NCBI RefSeq assembly: GCF_013778455.1
Contig: NZ_JACEHE010000013.1
Span: 62,001 to 126,000, forward strand
Source: Streptomyces himalayensis subsp. himalayensis
Lineage (GTDB): Bacteria > Actinomycetota > Actinomycetes > Streptomycetales > Streptomycetaceae
DNA: 64,000 nt
Direction: 5' to 3'
Shown: one piece after another, positions 24,762-33,923 of the stretch
How the letters are laid out: each line of letters opens with the position of its first letter
How positions within the stretch are numbered: the stretch's first letter is position 1
Notes under the pieces: generated by a model
What the model saw: the letters and a program-made list of their open reading frames with translations, nothing else
Told to the model about the DNA's origin: nothing
Database searches by the model: none
Translations under genes and position numbers: made by a program

Positions 24762-25556
24762 TCACTCCCAGCGGAAGAACTTCCCCGCCGCCCCCAGCCC
24801 CACGACCGCCCACACCGCCAGAATCCCCAGGTCCCCCCACGGCATCCCGGCCCCATGCTGAAGCACGTCCCGCAGCCCGTCCGACAGAGCCGAGATCGGC
24901 AGCAGGCCGAGCACCGACTGCGCGGCGTCCGGGAACTTGTCGAGCGGGACGATCACGCCGCCGCCGACCAGCAGCAGCAGGAAGACCAGGTTGGCGGCGG
25001 CCAGGGTCGCCTCCGCCTTCAGCGTGCCCGCCATCAGCAGCCCGAGACCGGAGAAGGCCGCCGTGCCCAGGATCAGCAGGAGGAGTACGGCGAGGGGGCT
25101 GCCCTGCGGCGACCAGCCCAGCGAGAAGGCGATCACCGTCAGCAGGACCACCTGCAACACCTCGGTGACCAGCACGGACAAGGTCTTCGCGGCCATCAGT
25201 CCCCAACGCGGCAACGGCGACGTACCGAGCCGCTTCAGGACGCCGTACCGCCGCTCGAATCCGGTCGCGATCGCCTGCCCGGTGAACGCCGTCGACATCA
25301 CCGCGAGCGCGAGGACGCCGGGGGCGAGGAAGTCCACGGCCTTGCCGCTGCCGGTGTCGACGATGTCGACCGCGCTGAAGAGCACGAGCAGTAGCGTCGG
25401 GATGACGACGGTGAGCAGCAGCTGCTCACCGTTGCGCAGCAGCATCTTCGTCTCGAGCGCGGCCTGGGTCGCGATCATCCGCGGCAGCGGAGCCGCTCCA
25501 GGCCTCGGGGCGTACGTACCGGCGCTCGTCGGCCGCGCTTCCGTTCCGGCGCTCAT
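24762..25556 (-). CDS. ABC-2 type exporter permease
   Basis: A 264-residue membrane subunit of a DrrB/ABC-2 exporter with six hydrophobic helices. Typical blocks are LLTVVIPTLLLVLFSAVD near 45-65, the cytoplasmic FERRYGVLKRLGTSPLPRW and the late VIVPLDKFPDAAQSVLGLLPISAL. Its ATG overlaps the end of the ATPase gene by ATGA, so the two form a half-transporter pair. The exported compound is unknown; drug, lipid or antibiotic export is usual for the family. Confidence 0.92.
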   Translation of the reverse strand: MSAGTEARPTSAGTYAPRPGAAPLPRMIATQAALETKMLLRNGEQLLLTVVIPTLLLVLFSAVDIVDTGSGKAVDFLAPGVLALAVMSTAFTGQAIATGFERRYGVLKRLGTSPLPRWGLMAAKTLSVLVTEVLQVVLLTVIAFSLGWSPQGSPLAVLLLLILGTAAFSGLGLLMAGTLKAEATLAAANLVFLLLLVGGGVIVPLDKFPDAAQSVLGLLPISALSDGLRDVLQHGAGMPWGDLGILAVWAVVGLGAAGKFFRWE

Positions 25557-26476
25557 CCGCGCAGCTCCTTACCCGTCAGCTCAAGGAAAACGTCTTCGAG
25601 GGTGTGCCGCTCCACCGAGATCTTCTCCGGCATCACGCCGTGCTGGGCGCACCAGGACGTGACGGTGGCCAGCAGCTGGGGGTCGACCTTGCCGGACACG
25701 CGGTAGGCACCCGGGGTCAGCTCGGCCGCGGCGCAGTCCGATGGGAGGGCCTTGAGCAGCGAGGCGATGTCGAGGCCCGGGCGCCCGGTGAACCGCAGGG
25801 TGTTCTCGGCCCCGCCGCGGCAGAGCTCCTCGGGGGAGCCCTGCGCGATGACCTTCCCGGCGTCGATGATCGCGACGTCGTCGGCCAGCTGCTCGGCCTC
25901 GTCCATGTAGTGGGTGGTCAGGATGACCGAGACGCCGTCGGCACGCAGATCGCGTACGAGGTCCCAGGTGGCGCGGCGGGCCTGCGGGTCGAGACCCGCG
26001 GTCGGCTCGTCGAGGAAGACCAGTTCGGGGCGGCCGACGACGGCCATGGCGAGCGCGAGCCGCTGCTGCTGCCCGCCGGACAGCCGCCGGTACGTCGTAC
26101 GGCCGCAGCTGCCGAGCCCGAGCCGCTCGATGAGCGCGTCCACGTCCAGCGGCTCTGCGTGCAGCTTCGCGACATGGCGCAGCATCTCGTCGGCACGAGC
26201 GCCCGAGTACACCCCGCCGGACTGGAGCATCACACCTATCCGAGGCCGCAGCTCGGCGGCCTGCCGCACGGGGTCGAGGCCAAGGACGCGGACCGTTCCG
26301 GCGTCCGGCCTGCGATAGCCCTCGCAGGTCTCGACGGTGCTGGTCTTGCCGGCGCCGTTCGGGCCGAGAACCGCGGTGATGCCGGGCGCAGCCGTGAGGT
26401 CGAGTCCGTCGACCGCGGTCTTCGCACCGTAGCGCTTCACCAGGCCGTGGACCTGGACGACGGGCTCTACTCGCAT
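25553..26476 (-). CDS. ABC exporter ATP-binding protein
   Basis: A 307-residue DrrA-type ATPase. Walker A GPNGAGKTSTVE is near residue 39, the signature LSGGQQQRLALAMAV near 137, Walker B LVFLDEPTAGLDP and the switch His in TTHYMDEAEQL. A C-terminal about 90-residue domain typical of drug exporters follows. The ATG at 26476 gives MRVEPVVQVHGLVKRYG. It is divergent from sufR, with an iron-box-like site in the shared upstream region. Confidence 0.92.
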   Translation of the reverse strand: MRVEPVVQVHGLVKRYGAKTAVDGLDLTAAPGITAVLGPNGAGKTSTVETCEGYRRPDAGTVRVLGLDPVRQAAELRPRIGVMLQSGGVYSGARADEMLRHVAKLHAEPLDVDALIERLGLGSCGRTTYRRLSGGQQQRLALAMAVVGRPELVFLDEPTAGLDPQARRATWDLVRDLRADGVSVILTTHYMDEAEQLADDVAIIDAGKVIAQGSPEELCRGGAENTLRFTGRPGLDIASLLKALPSDCAAAELTPGAYRVSGKVDPQLLATVTSWCAQHGVMPEKISVERHTLEDVFLELTGKELRG

Positions 26477-26688
26477 GGCGGGAAGTCTAGGGAGTGACGC
26501 GCGGGTGCTCGGTGGGCGGGGTCGAGTCCGCCCGTCCCTGGGCGGGTCTCGTTCCGTCTCACGGAGGCCGGCCTCGCCGCCCGGGATCCACCGGGGAGAG
26601 AAGCCGTGCCACGCGCCTACTGCGCTGGTCGGAAGCGGTTTTGTCACGTTTCGCGAGTGTGCGCGACCGGGCCGGTGCGCCCCTCGGT

Positions 26689-26735
26689 TTGATCGATCAA
26701 TGATCATTTCCGCAGGTCAGCTTAGGCAGACCTAA
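26689..26735. promoter_or_regulatory. TTGATCGATCAA palindrome and iron-box-like site
   Basis: A perfect palindrome TTGATCGATCAA fills 26689-26700. At 26717-26735, 15 of 19 bases match the DtxR/IdeR/DmdR iron-box consensus TTAGGTTAGGCTAACCTAA, with perfect inner arms CTTAGG-CAGA-CCTAAG (26721-26736). The region 26477-26806 between the ABC exporter and sufR has no other gene. The iron box would lie about 72-90 bases upstream of the presumed sufR transcript start. Confidence 0.55.
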
Positions 26736-26770
26736 GTGACGCACCGCACCGTGGGTGATCCGGATGCCGC

Positions 26771-26809
26771 TTGTCAGGCTCCCGGGAATTACGCAACAAT
26801 GGCGTTGTG
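26771..26809 (+). promoter_or_regulatory. sufR: sufR promoter with SufR-type box CAAC-N6-GTTG
   Basis: TTGTCA (26771-26776) and AACAAT (26795-26800) are spaced 18 bases, and the GTG start follows six bases later, a leaderless arrangement. CAAC (26794-26797), six bases, then GTTG (26804-26807) matches the operator form known for cyanobacterial SufR. It covers the -10 element and the start codon, ideal for autorepression of the whole suf operon. Confidence 0.7.
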
Positions 26810-27586
26810 AAAAACGGCACGCGATCGACTGAGCCTCCGCAGGAGGAGCTCGCGACCGGGGAGCGGTCCACCCGCACCCGGGTCGCGCGGTCCATCCTGG
26901 ATCACGGGCCCTCGACCGTGGCCGACCTCGCCGGCCGGCTCGGCCTCACCCAGGCGGCGGTGCGACGCCACCTCGACGCACTCGTCGCCGACGACGTGGT
27001 CGAGGCGCGCGAGCAGCGGGTCTACGGCGCGCGTACGCGCGGGCGGCCGGCCAAGGTGTTCGCGCTGACGGACTGCGGCCGGGACGCCTTCGACCAGTCG
27101 TACGACAAGCTCGCGGTGGACGCGCTGCGCTGGATCGAGCGGAACGCGGGAGGCCAGGCGGCGGTCGTGGCCTTCGCCCGGGCCAGGCTCGCGGCGCAGG
27201 CCGAGGCCTACCGCAAGGCTGTCGACGCGGCGGCCCCGGAGGAGCGCACCGAGGCTCTGGCCAAGGCCTTGAGTGTCGACGGGTACGCTGCTACGGCGCG
27301 GAGCGCACCCGGTCGGGCCAACGGCGAGCAGCTGTGCCAGCACCACTGCCCGGTGGCCCACGTCGCGGAGCAGTACCCGCAGCTGTGCGAGGCGGAGACC
27401 GAGGTCTTCTCCCAGCTGCTCGGGACGCACGTCCAGCGGCTGGCCACCATCGCCCACGGTGACGGCGTCTGTACGACGTTCATCCCGCGGAGCGAACCAC
27501 CAGGACCGCCTGCGGCGCAGAGCCCGGGCACCCCACAGACCACGAACAACCCATCTGCAAGCACGGCCGGGAGGAACCCCGCATGA
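26807..27586 (+). CDS. sufR: SufR-type Fe-S-responsive repressor of the suf operon
   Basis: A 259-residue winged-helix regulator. The N-terminal domain RVARSILDHGPSTVADLAGRL and TQAAVRRHLDALVADDVVEA contacts DNA. The C-terminal part has the cysteines expected to hold an Fe-S cluster: one in LTDCGRDAF, then CQHHCPVAHVAEQYPQLCE. Loss of the cluster would relieve repression when Fe-S supply is low. GTG 26807 (VKNGTRST) is chosen from the leaderless promoter and operator overlap; an upstream in-frame ATG at 26771 falls in the -35 element. The end overlaps sufB by ATGA. Confidence 0.9.
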   Translation: MKNGTRSTEPPQEELATGERSTRTRVARSILDHGPSTVADLAGRLGLTQAAVRRHLDALVADDVVEAREQRVYGARTRGRPAKVFALTDCGRDAFDQSYDKLAVDALRWIERNAGGQAAVVAFARARLAAQAEAYRKAVDAAAPEERTEALAKALSVDGYAATARSAPGRANGEQLCQHHCPVAHVAEQYPQLCEAETEVFSQLLGTHVQRLATIAHGDGVCTTFIPRSEPPGPPAAQSPGTPQTTNNPSASTAGRNPA

Positions 27587-29004
27587 CTCTCCCCACGGAG
27601 ACTGCTCACCCTGAGCTCGAGGGCCTGGGCAACTACGAATTCGGCTGGGCCGACTCCGACGAGGCCGGTGCCTCTGCCAAGCGCGGCCTGAACGAGGACG
27701 TCGTCCGGGACATCTCCGCGAAGAAGTCGGAGCCGGAGTGGATGACCAAGCTCCGCCTCAAGGGCCTGCGGCTCTTCGAGAAGAAGCCCATGCCGACCTG
27801 GGGCTCGGACCTGTCGGGCATCGACTTCGACAACATCAAGTACTTCGTGCGCTCCACGGAGAAGCAGGCGGAGTCCTGGGAGGACCTGCCCGAGGACATC
27901 AAGAACACGTACGACAAGCTCGGCATCCCGGAGGCGGAGAAGCAGCGCCTCGTCGCGGGTGTCGCCGCCCAGTACGAGTCCGAGGTCGTCTACCACCAGA
28001 TCCGTGAGGACCTGGAGGAGCAGGGCGTCATCTTCCTCGACACCGACACGGCGCTGAAGGAGCACCCGGAGCTCTTCAAGGAGTACTTCGGCACCGTCAT
28101 CCCGGTCGGTGACAACAAGTTCGCCTCGCTGAACACCGCCGTGTGGTCCGGTGGCTCGTTCATCTACGTGCCGAAGGGCGTGCACGTCGAGATCCCGCTC
28201 CAGGCCTACTTCCGGATCAACACGGAGAACATGGGCCAGTTCGAGCGGACCCTGATCATCGTCGACGAGGGTGCCTACGTGCACTACGTCGAGGGTTGTA
28301 CGGCCCCGATCTACAAGAGCGACTCTCTGCACAGCGCGGTCGTCGAGATCATCGTCAAGAAGAACGCCCGCTGCCGTTACACGACCATCCAGAACTGGTC
28401 GAACAACGTCTACAACCTGGTCACCAAGCGCGCCGTGGCGTACGAGGGCGCGACCATGGAGTGGATCGACGGCAACATCGGCTCCAAGGTCACGATGAAG
28501 TACCCGGCCGTCTACCTGATGGGCGAGCACGCCAAGGGCGAGACCCTGTCCATCGCCTTCGCGGGCGAGGGCCAGCACCAGGACGCCGGCTCCAAGATGG
28601 TCCACATGGCGCCGAACACCTCGTCCAACATCGTCTCCAAGTCGGTGGCGCGCGGCGGCGGCCGTACGTCGTACCGCGGCCTGGTCGAGATCGGCGAGGG
28701 CGCCGCGGGCTCGAAGTCCAACGTGCTGTGTGACGCGCTGCTTGTCGACACGATCTCGCGCTCGGACACCTACCCGTACGTCGACGTCCGCGAGGACGAC
28801 GTGTCCATGGGCCACGAAGCGACCGTCTCCAAGGTCTCCGAGGACCAGCTCTTCTACCTGATGAGCCGCGGTCTCTCCGAGTTCGAGGCGATGGCGATGA
28901 TCGTGCGCGGCTTCGTCGAGCCGATCGCCAAGGAGCTGCCCATGGAGTATGCGCTGGAGCTCAACCGGCTGATCGAGCTGCAGATGGAGGGCGCGGTCGG
29001 CTGA
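27583..29004 (+). CDS. sufB: Fe-S scaffold subunit SufB
   Basis: A 473-residue component of the SufBC2D scaffold on which iron-sulfur clusters are assembled. The family core is intact, including NTAVWSGGSFIYVPKGVHVEIPL (split), GCTAPIYKSDSLHSAVVEI, NWSNNVYNLVTKRA, and the C-terminal YVDVREDDVSMGHEATVSK with its functional His. The cysteine in VEGCTAP and that in KNARCRYTT are seen. It is translationally coupled to sufR (ATGA) and is followed after 67 bases by sufD. Confidence 0.97.
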   Translation: MTLPTETAHPELEGLGNYEFGWADSDEAGASAKRGLNEDVVRDISAKKSEPEWMTKLRLKGLRLFEKKPMPTWGSDLSGIDFDNIKYFVRSTEKQAESWEDLPEDIKNTYDKLGIPEAEKQRLVAGVAAQYESEVVYHQIREDLEEQGVIFLDTDTALKEHPELFKEYFGTVIPVGDNKFASLNTAVWSGGSFIYVPKGVHVEIPLQAYFRINTENMGQFERTLIIVDEGAYVHYVEGCTAPIYKSDSLHSAVVEIIVKKNARCRYTTIQNWSNNVYNLVTKRAVAYEGATMEWIDGNIGSKVTMKYPAVYLMGEHAKGETLSIAFAGEGQHQDAGSKMVHMAPNTSSNIVSKSVARGGGRTSYRGLVEIGEGAAGSKSNVLCDALLVDTISRSDTYPYVDVREDDVSMGHEATVSKVSEDQLFYLMSRGLSEFEAMAMIVRGFVEPIAKELPMEYALELNRLIELQMEGAVG

Positions 29005-29071
29005 CCCGCCGGCCCCGCTCCAACAGCAGCCTGAAGACTCATTGACGTAGGAAGAGAGCAACACGACAGCC

Positions 29072-30256
29072 ATGGCTGAGGCTCAGAACATCCCGGTGGG
29101 GTCCACCACCGCCGGATCCATCGCGGTGGCCGCCGAGTCGACCGTCGCCACGCGCATGAGCGCGCCGCCGTCCTTCGACGTGGCGGACTTCCCGGTGCCG
29201 CATGGCCGGGAGGAGGAGTGGCGCTTCACGCCGCTGGAGCGGCTGCGCGGGCTGCACGACGGCACCGCGGTCGCCACCGGATCCGGCCTGAAGGTCGAGG
29301 TCGAGGCCCCCGAGGGCGTCACCGTCGAGACTGTCGGGCGCGACGACGCCCGGCTCGGCAAGGCGGGCACCCCCGTGGACCGCATCGCCGCCCAGGCGTA
29401 CTCGTCCTTCGAGAAGGCCTCGGTCGTGACCGTCCCCAAGGAGAAGGTCCTCGAGACCCCGATCCGTATCGCCGTGCACGGCGAGGGCGGGGTCGCGTTC
29501 GGCCACCAGGTGATCGAGCTTGGCGCCTTCGCCGAGGCCGTCGTCGTCATCGACCACACCGGTGACGCCGTGCTCGCCGCCAACGTCGACTACATCCTGG
29601 GCGACGGCGCCAAGCTGACCGTCGTCTCCATCCAGGACTGGGACGAGAAGTCCGTGCACGTCGCCCAGCACAACGCGCTGGTGGGCCGTGACGCGAGCTT
29701 CAAGTCCGTGGTCGTCACCTTCGGCGGCGACCTCGTCCGTCTCCACCCGCGCGTGCAGTACGCGGGCACCGGCGGCGAGGCCGAGCTGTTCGGCCTTTAC
29801 TTCACCGACAAGGGCCAGCACCAGGAGCACCGCCTCCTGGTCGACCACAACACGCCGCACTGCAAGTCCAACGTCGCCTACAAGGGCGCACTCCAGGGCG
29901 ACGACGCGCACGCGGTGTGGATCGGCGACGTCCTCATCGAGGCCAAGGCCGAGGGCACGGACACGTACGAGATGAACCGCAACCTGGTTCTGACCGACGG
30001 CGCCCGCGTCGACTCCGTCCCGAACCTGGAGATCGAGACCGGCGAGATCGTCGGCGCCGGCCACGCGAGCGCCACCGGCCGCTTCGACGACGAGCAGCTC
30101 TTCTATCTGATGGCCCGCGGCATCCAGGAGCACGACGCCCGCCGCCTCGTCGTCCGCGGCTTCTTCGCCGAGCTGGTCCAGCAGATCGGTGTCGACGACA
30201 TCGAGGAGCGCCTCATCGCGAAGATCGAGGAAGAGCTGGAGGCGGCGGTCGGATGA
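29072..30256 (+). CDS. sufD: Fe-S scaffold subunit SufD
   Basis: A 394-residue paralogue of SufB forming the heterodimeric scaffold with it. HGREEEWRFTPLERLRGLHD is the N-terminal signature. The beta-helix region includes GQHQEHRLLVDHNTPHCKSNVAYKGAL and the end region DGARVDSVPNLEIETGEIVGAGHASATGRFD, with the conserved His and Cys. ATG 29072 is preceded by a GGAAGAGAG stretch. The stop overlaps the Rieske gene by ATGA. Confidence 0.97.
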   Translation: MAEAQNIPVGSTTAGSIAVAAESTVATRMSAPPSFDVADFPVPHGREEEWRFTPLERLRGLHDGTAVATGSGLKVEVEAPEGVTVETVGRDDARLGKAGTPVDRIAAQAYSSFEKASVVTVPKEKVLETPIRIAVHGEGGVAFGHQVIELGAFAEAVVVIDHTGDAVLAANVDYILGDGAKLTVVSIQDWDEKSVHVAQHNALVGRDASFKSVVVTFGGDLVRLHPRVQYAGTGGEAELFGLYFTDKGQHQEHRLLVDHNTPHCKSNVAYKGALQGDDAHAVWIGDVLIEAKAEGTDTYEMNRNLVLTDGARVDSVPNLEIETGEIVGAGHASATGRFDDEQLFYLMARGIQEHDARRLVVRGFFAELVQQIGVDDIEERLIAKIEEELEAAVG

Positions 30257-30582
30257 CTGAACCGTCGAAGTTCGTACGCGTCTGCGGCCTGAGCGAGCTG
30301 GACGAGGACACCCCGAAGCGGGTGGACGTCGACGGCACGCCGGTCTCGGTCGTCCGTACCGAGGGCGAGGTGTTCGCGATCTACGACATCTGCTCGCACG
30401 CGAACGTCTCCCTCTCCGAGGGCGAGGTGGAGGACTGCCAGATCGAGTGCTGGCTGCACGGCTCCAGCTTCGACCTCCGTACCGGCAAGCCGTCCGGACT
30501 GCCCGCGACGCGCCCTGTCCCCGTATACCCCGTAAAGATCGAAGGGGACGATGTTCTCGTCTCCCTCACCCAGGAGTCCTGA
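30253..30582 (+). CDS. Rieske-type [2Fe-2S] ferredoxin of the suf operon
   Basis: A 109-residue small Rieske protein. The cluster ligands are Cys47, His49, Cys66 and His69 (CSH and CWLHG). It resembles the ferredoxins of ring-hydroxylating dioxygenases, but its fixed place between sufD and sufC in actinobacteria argues for a role in Suf assembly, perhaps electron delivery. It overlaps sufD by ATGA, and sufC begins eight bases after its stop. The exact job is not established. Confidence 0.92.
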   Translation: MTEPSKFVRVCGLSELDEDTPKRVDVDGTPVSVVRTEGEVFAIYDICSHANVSLSEGEVEDCQIECWLHGSSFDLRTGKPSGLPATRPVPVYPVKIEGDDVLVSLTQES

Positions 30583-30589
30583 GGCACCC

Positions 30590-31350
<761 letters not shown>

Positions 31351-31354
<4 letters not shown>

Positions 31355-32607
31355 CACAGCTGCCGGGCCTCCTCGACACCGAGGCGATCCGCAAGGACTT
31401 CCCGATCCTGGACCGCCTGGTCCACGACGGTAAGAAGCTCGTGTACCTGGACAACGCGGCGACTTCGCAGAAGCCGCGCCAGGTGCTCGACGTGCTCAAC
31501 GCCTACTACGAGCGGTACAACGCCAACGTCCACCGCGGCGTGCACGTTCTCGCGGAGGAGGCCACGGCGGAGTACGAAGGCGCCCGCGACAAGGTCGCCG
31601 CCTTCATCAACGCGCCGAGCCGCGACGAGGTGATCTTCACCAAGAACGCCTCCGAGTCCCTCAACCTCGTGGCCAACATGCTCGGCTGGGCCGACGAGCC
31701 CTACCGGGTCGACCACGAGACCGAGATCGTCATCACCGAGATGGAGCACCACTCCAACATCGTTCCGTGGCAGCTGCTGTCGCAGCGCACCGGCGCGAAG
31801 CTGAAGTGGTTCGGCCTCACGGACGACGGCCGTCTCGACCTGTCCAACATCGAAGAGATCATCACGGAGAAGACGAAGATCGTCTCCTTCGTCCTGGTCT
31901 CCAACATCCTGGGCACGGTCAACCCGGTCGAGGCCATCGTGCGCCGCGCCCAGGAGGTCGGTGCGCTGGTGCTGATCGACGCCTCGCAGGCGGCGCCCCA
32001 CATGCCGCTCGACGTCCAGGCGCTCCAGGCCGACTTCGTGGCCTTCACCGGCCACAAGATGTGCGGCCCGACGGGCATCGGCGTCCTGTGGGGACGGCAG
32101 GAGCTCCTCGAGGACCTGCCTCCGTTCCTCGGCGGCGGCGAGATGATCGAGACCGTCTCGATGCACTCGTCGACCTACGCCCCGGCGCCGCACAAGTTCG
32201 AGGCGGGCACCCCGCCGATCGCGCAGGCGGTCGGTCTGGGCGCGGCCATCGACTACCTGACCTCCATCGGCATGGAGAACATCGCAGCCCACGAGCACGC
32301 GCTCACGGAGTACGCGGTGAAGCGCCTGCGCGAGGTCCCCGACCTCAGGATCATCGGCCCGACGACGGCCGAGGACCGGGGCGCCGCGATCTCCTTCACG
32401 CTCGGCGACATACACCCCCACGACGTGGGCCAGGTCCTCGACGAGCAGGGCATCGCGGTCCGGGTCGGCCACCACTGCGCCCGCCCGGTCTGCCTGCGGT
32501 ACGGAATTCCTGCGACCACGCGAGCGTCGTTCTATCTGTACTCCACGCCGGCCGAGATCGACGCTCTGGTGGACGGCCTGGAGCACGTACGGAACTTCTT
32601 CGGCTGA
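31351..32607 (+). CDS. sufS: Cysteine desulfurase SufS
   Basis: A 418-residue pyridoxal-phosphate enzyme that takes sulfur from cysteine, leaving alanine, and loads it as persulfide. Lys236 in FTGHKMCGPTG binds the cofactor, and Cys376 in VGHHCARPV is the persulfide cysteine in the short-loop class II form. The GTG start overlaps the sufC stop (GTGA). sufU, its sulfur acceptor, follows 10 bases after its stop. Confidence 0.97.
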
Positions 32608-32617
32608 GGGGCTGCCA

Positions 32618-33076
32618 GTGAAGCTTGATTCGATGTACCAGGACGTCATCCTGGACCACTACAAGCACCCGCACGGGCGGGGCTTGCGTGATGGCGATGC
32701 CGAGGTGCACCACGTCAACCCGACCTGCGGCGACGAGATCACGCTGCGCGTCAAGTACGACGGGGAGCGGATCGAGGACATCAGCTACGAGGGCCAGGGC
32801 TGCTCGATCAGCCAGGCCTCGGCCTCCGTGCTGAACGACCTGCTCGTCGGCAAGGAGCTTGCCGAGGCGCAGAAGATCCAAGGCGTCTTCCTGGAGCTGA
32901 TGCAGTCCAAGGGCCGCATCGAGCCGGACGACGCGATGGAGGAGATCCTGGAGGACGCGGTTGCGTTCGCCGGAGTCTCGAAGTACCCCGCCCGAGTGAA
33001 GTGCGCGCTGCTCAGCTGGATGGCGTGGAAGGACGCGACGGCCCAGGCCTTCGCGGAGGAGGCGAAGACCGCATGA
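32618..33076 (+). CDS. sufU: Zinc-dependent sulfurtransferase SufU
   Basis: A 152-residue IscU-like protein that accepts persulfide sulfur from SufS. Cysteines at 37 (NPTCGDE), 62 (GQGCSIS) and 129 (VKCALLSW) are the zinc/sulfur site, and an insert between the second and third cysteine marks SufU rather than IscU. The start is GTG 32618. It overlaps the next gene by ATGA. Confidence 0.95.
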   Translation: MKLDSMYQDVILDHYKHPHGRGLRDGDAEVHHVNPTCGDEITLRVKYDGERIEDISYEGQGCSISQASASVLNDLLVGKELAEAQKIQGVFLELMQSKGRIEPDDAMEEILEDAVAFAGVSKYPARVKCALLSWMAWKDATAQAFAEEAKTA

Positions 33077-33405
33077 GCGAGACCGTTGAGATGAAGCCGG
33101 CCTCGGAGGAAGAACTCCGTGAGGCTCTGATGGACGTCGTCGACCCCGAGCTGGGCATCGACGTCGTCAACCTCGGCCTGATCTACGGCATCCATGTCGA
33201 TGACGCGAACATCGCCACCGTCGACATGACACTGACGTCCGCGGCCTGCCCGCTGACCGACGTCATCGAGGACCAGGCGAAGTCGGCGACGGACGGCCTC
33301 GTCAGCGAGCTCCGTATCAACTGGGTCTGGATGCCGCCGTGGGGCCCGGACAAGATCACGGACGACGGGCGGGAGCAGCTTCGGGCGCTGGGGTTCAACG
33401 TCTGA
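33073..33405 (+). CDS. SufT-like MIP18/DUF59 metal-sulfur cluster protein
   Basis: A 110-residue DUF59 protein, a group that helps insert Fe-S clusters in target proteins. EALMDVVDPELGIDVVNLGLIYG is the family core and the cysteine in SAACPLTD is conserved. It is the last gene of the suf operon, coupled to sufU by ATGA and followed by a 17-base-pair terminator. Confidence 0.93.
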   Translation: MSETVEMKPASEEELREALMDVVDPELGIDVVNLGLIYGIHVDDANIATVDMTLTSAACPLTDVIEDQAKSATDGLVSELRINWVWMPPWGPDKITDDGREQLRALGFNV

Positions 33406-33450
33406 GCGCCTGAACGTCCGAGGACCGAGGACTGCGCCGGTCATGCTTGC

Positions 33451-33487
33451 CGAACGGCCCCTGTGCACACTGCACAGGGGCCGTTCG
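33451..33487 (+). terminator. Terminator of the suf operon
   Basis: CGAACGGCCCCTGTGCA pairs perfectly with its complement across the three-base loop CAC, giving 17 base pairs, 45 bases after the last suf gene. Confidence 0.9.
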
Positions 33488-33547
33488 AGTGTACGGGTCC
33501 GCGTAATTCAATGGTGGCCAGCGAGCAGGCGGGGGAGACTGCCGGGC

Positions 33548-33913
33548 ATGGCTGTTTCGCTGTACCACCTGGTGGTCGACACGCACGATCTGCCGGCGCT
33601 GGCCCGCTTCTGGTGCCAGGTGCTGGACTGGCGCGTGCTCTTCGAGGACAAGGACGAGATCGTCATCGGGGCGGACGAGCACGCGATGCCCGGGATGTGC
33701 TTCCTACCGGTCCCCGAAAAGAAGACCGTCAAGAACCGGCTGCACATCGACCTGACCCCCGACGACCAGGCCGCCGAGGTCGAACGCATCATCGCGCTCG
33801 GGGCGCGCCGAGTGGACGTCGGCCAGGGCGAGGACGCCACCTGGGTGGTCCTCGCCGATCCCGAGGGCAACGAGTTCTGCGTCCTGCGGCCCAAGAAGTC
33901 GCTGATCGACTGA
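33548..33913 (+). CDS. VOC-family (glyoxalase-like) protein
   Basis: A 121-residue vicinal-oxygen-chelate fold protein. It has the two beta-alpha-beta-beta modules: YHLVVDTHDLPALARFWCQVLDW first, then NRLHIDLTPDDQAAEVERIIALGAR and LADPEGNEFCVL. Putative metal residues are His8, His76 and Glu in GNEFCVL. Substrate is unknown; such proteins include lyases, dioxygenases and drug-binding proteins. ATG 33548 follows GGGGGAGAC. It is convergent with the membrane protein gene at 33924. Confidence 0.85.
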   Translation: MAVSLYHLVVDTHDLPALARFWCQVLDWRVLFEDKDEIVIGADEHAMPGMCFLPVPEKKTVKNRLHIDLTPDDQAAEVERIIALGARRVDVGQGEDATWVVLADPEGNEFCVLRPKKSLID

Positions 33914-33923
33914 GCGCGCGAGG

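Noticed and set aside
27208..29073. A 621-codon minus-strand frame over sufR and sufB
   Set aside because: Antisense shadow; its Leu/Val/Asp/Arg-rich composition and lack of any family pattern contrast with intact SufB.
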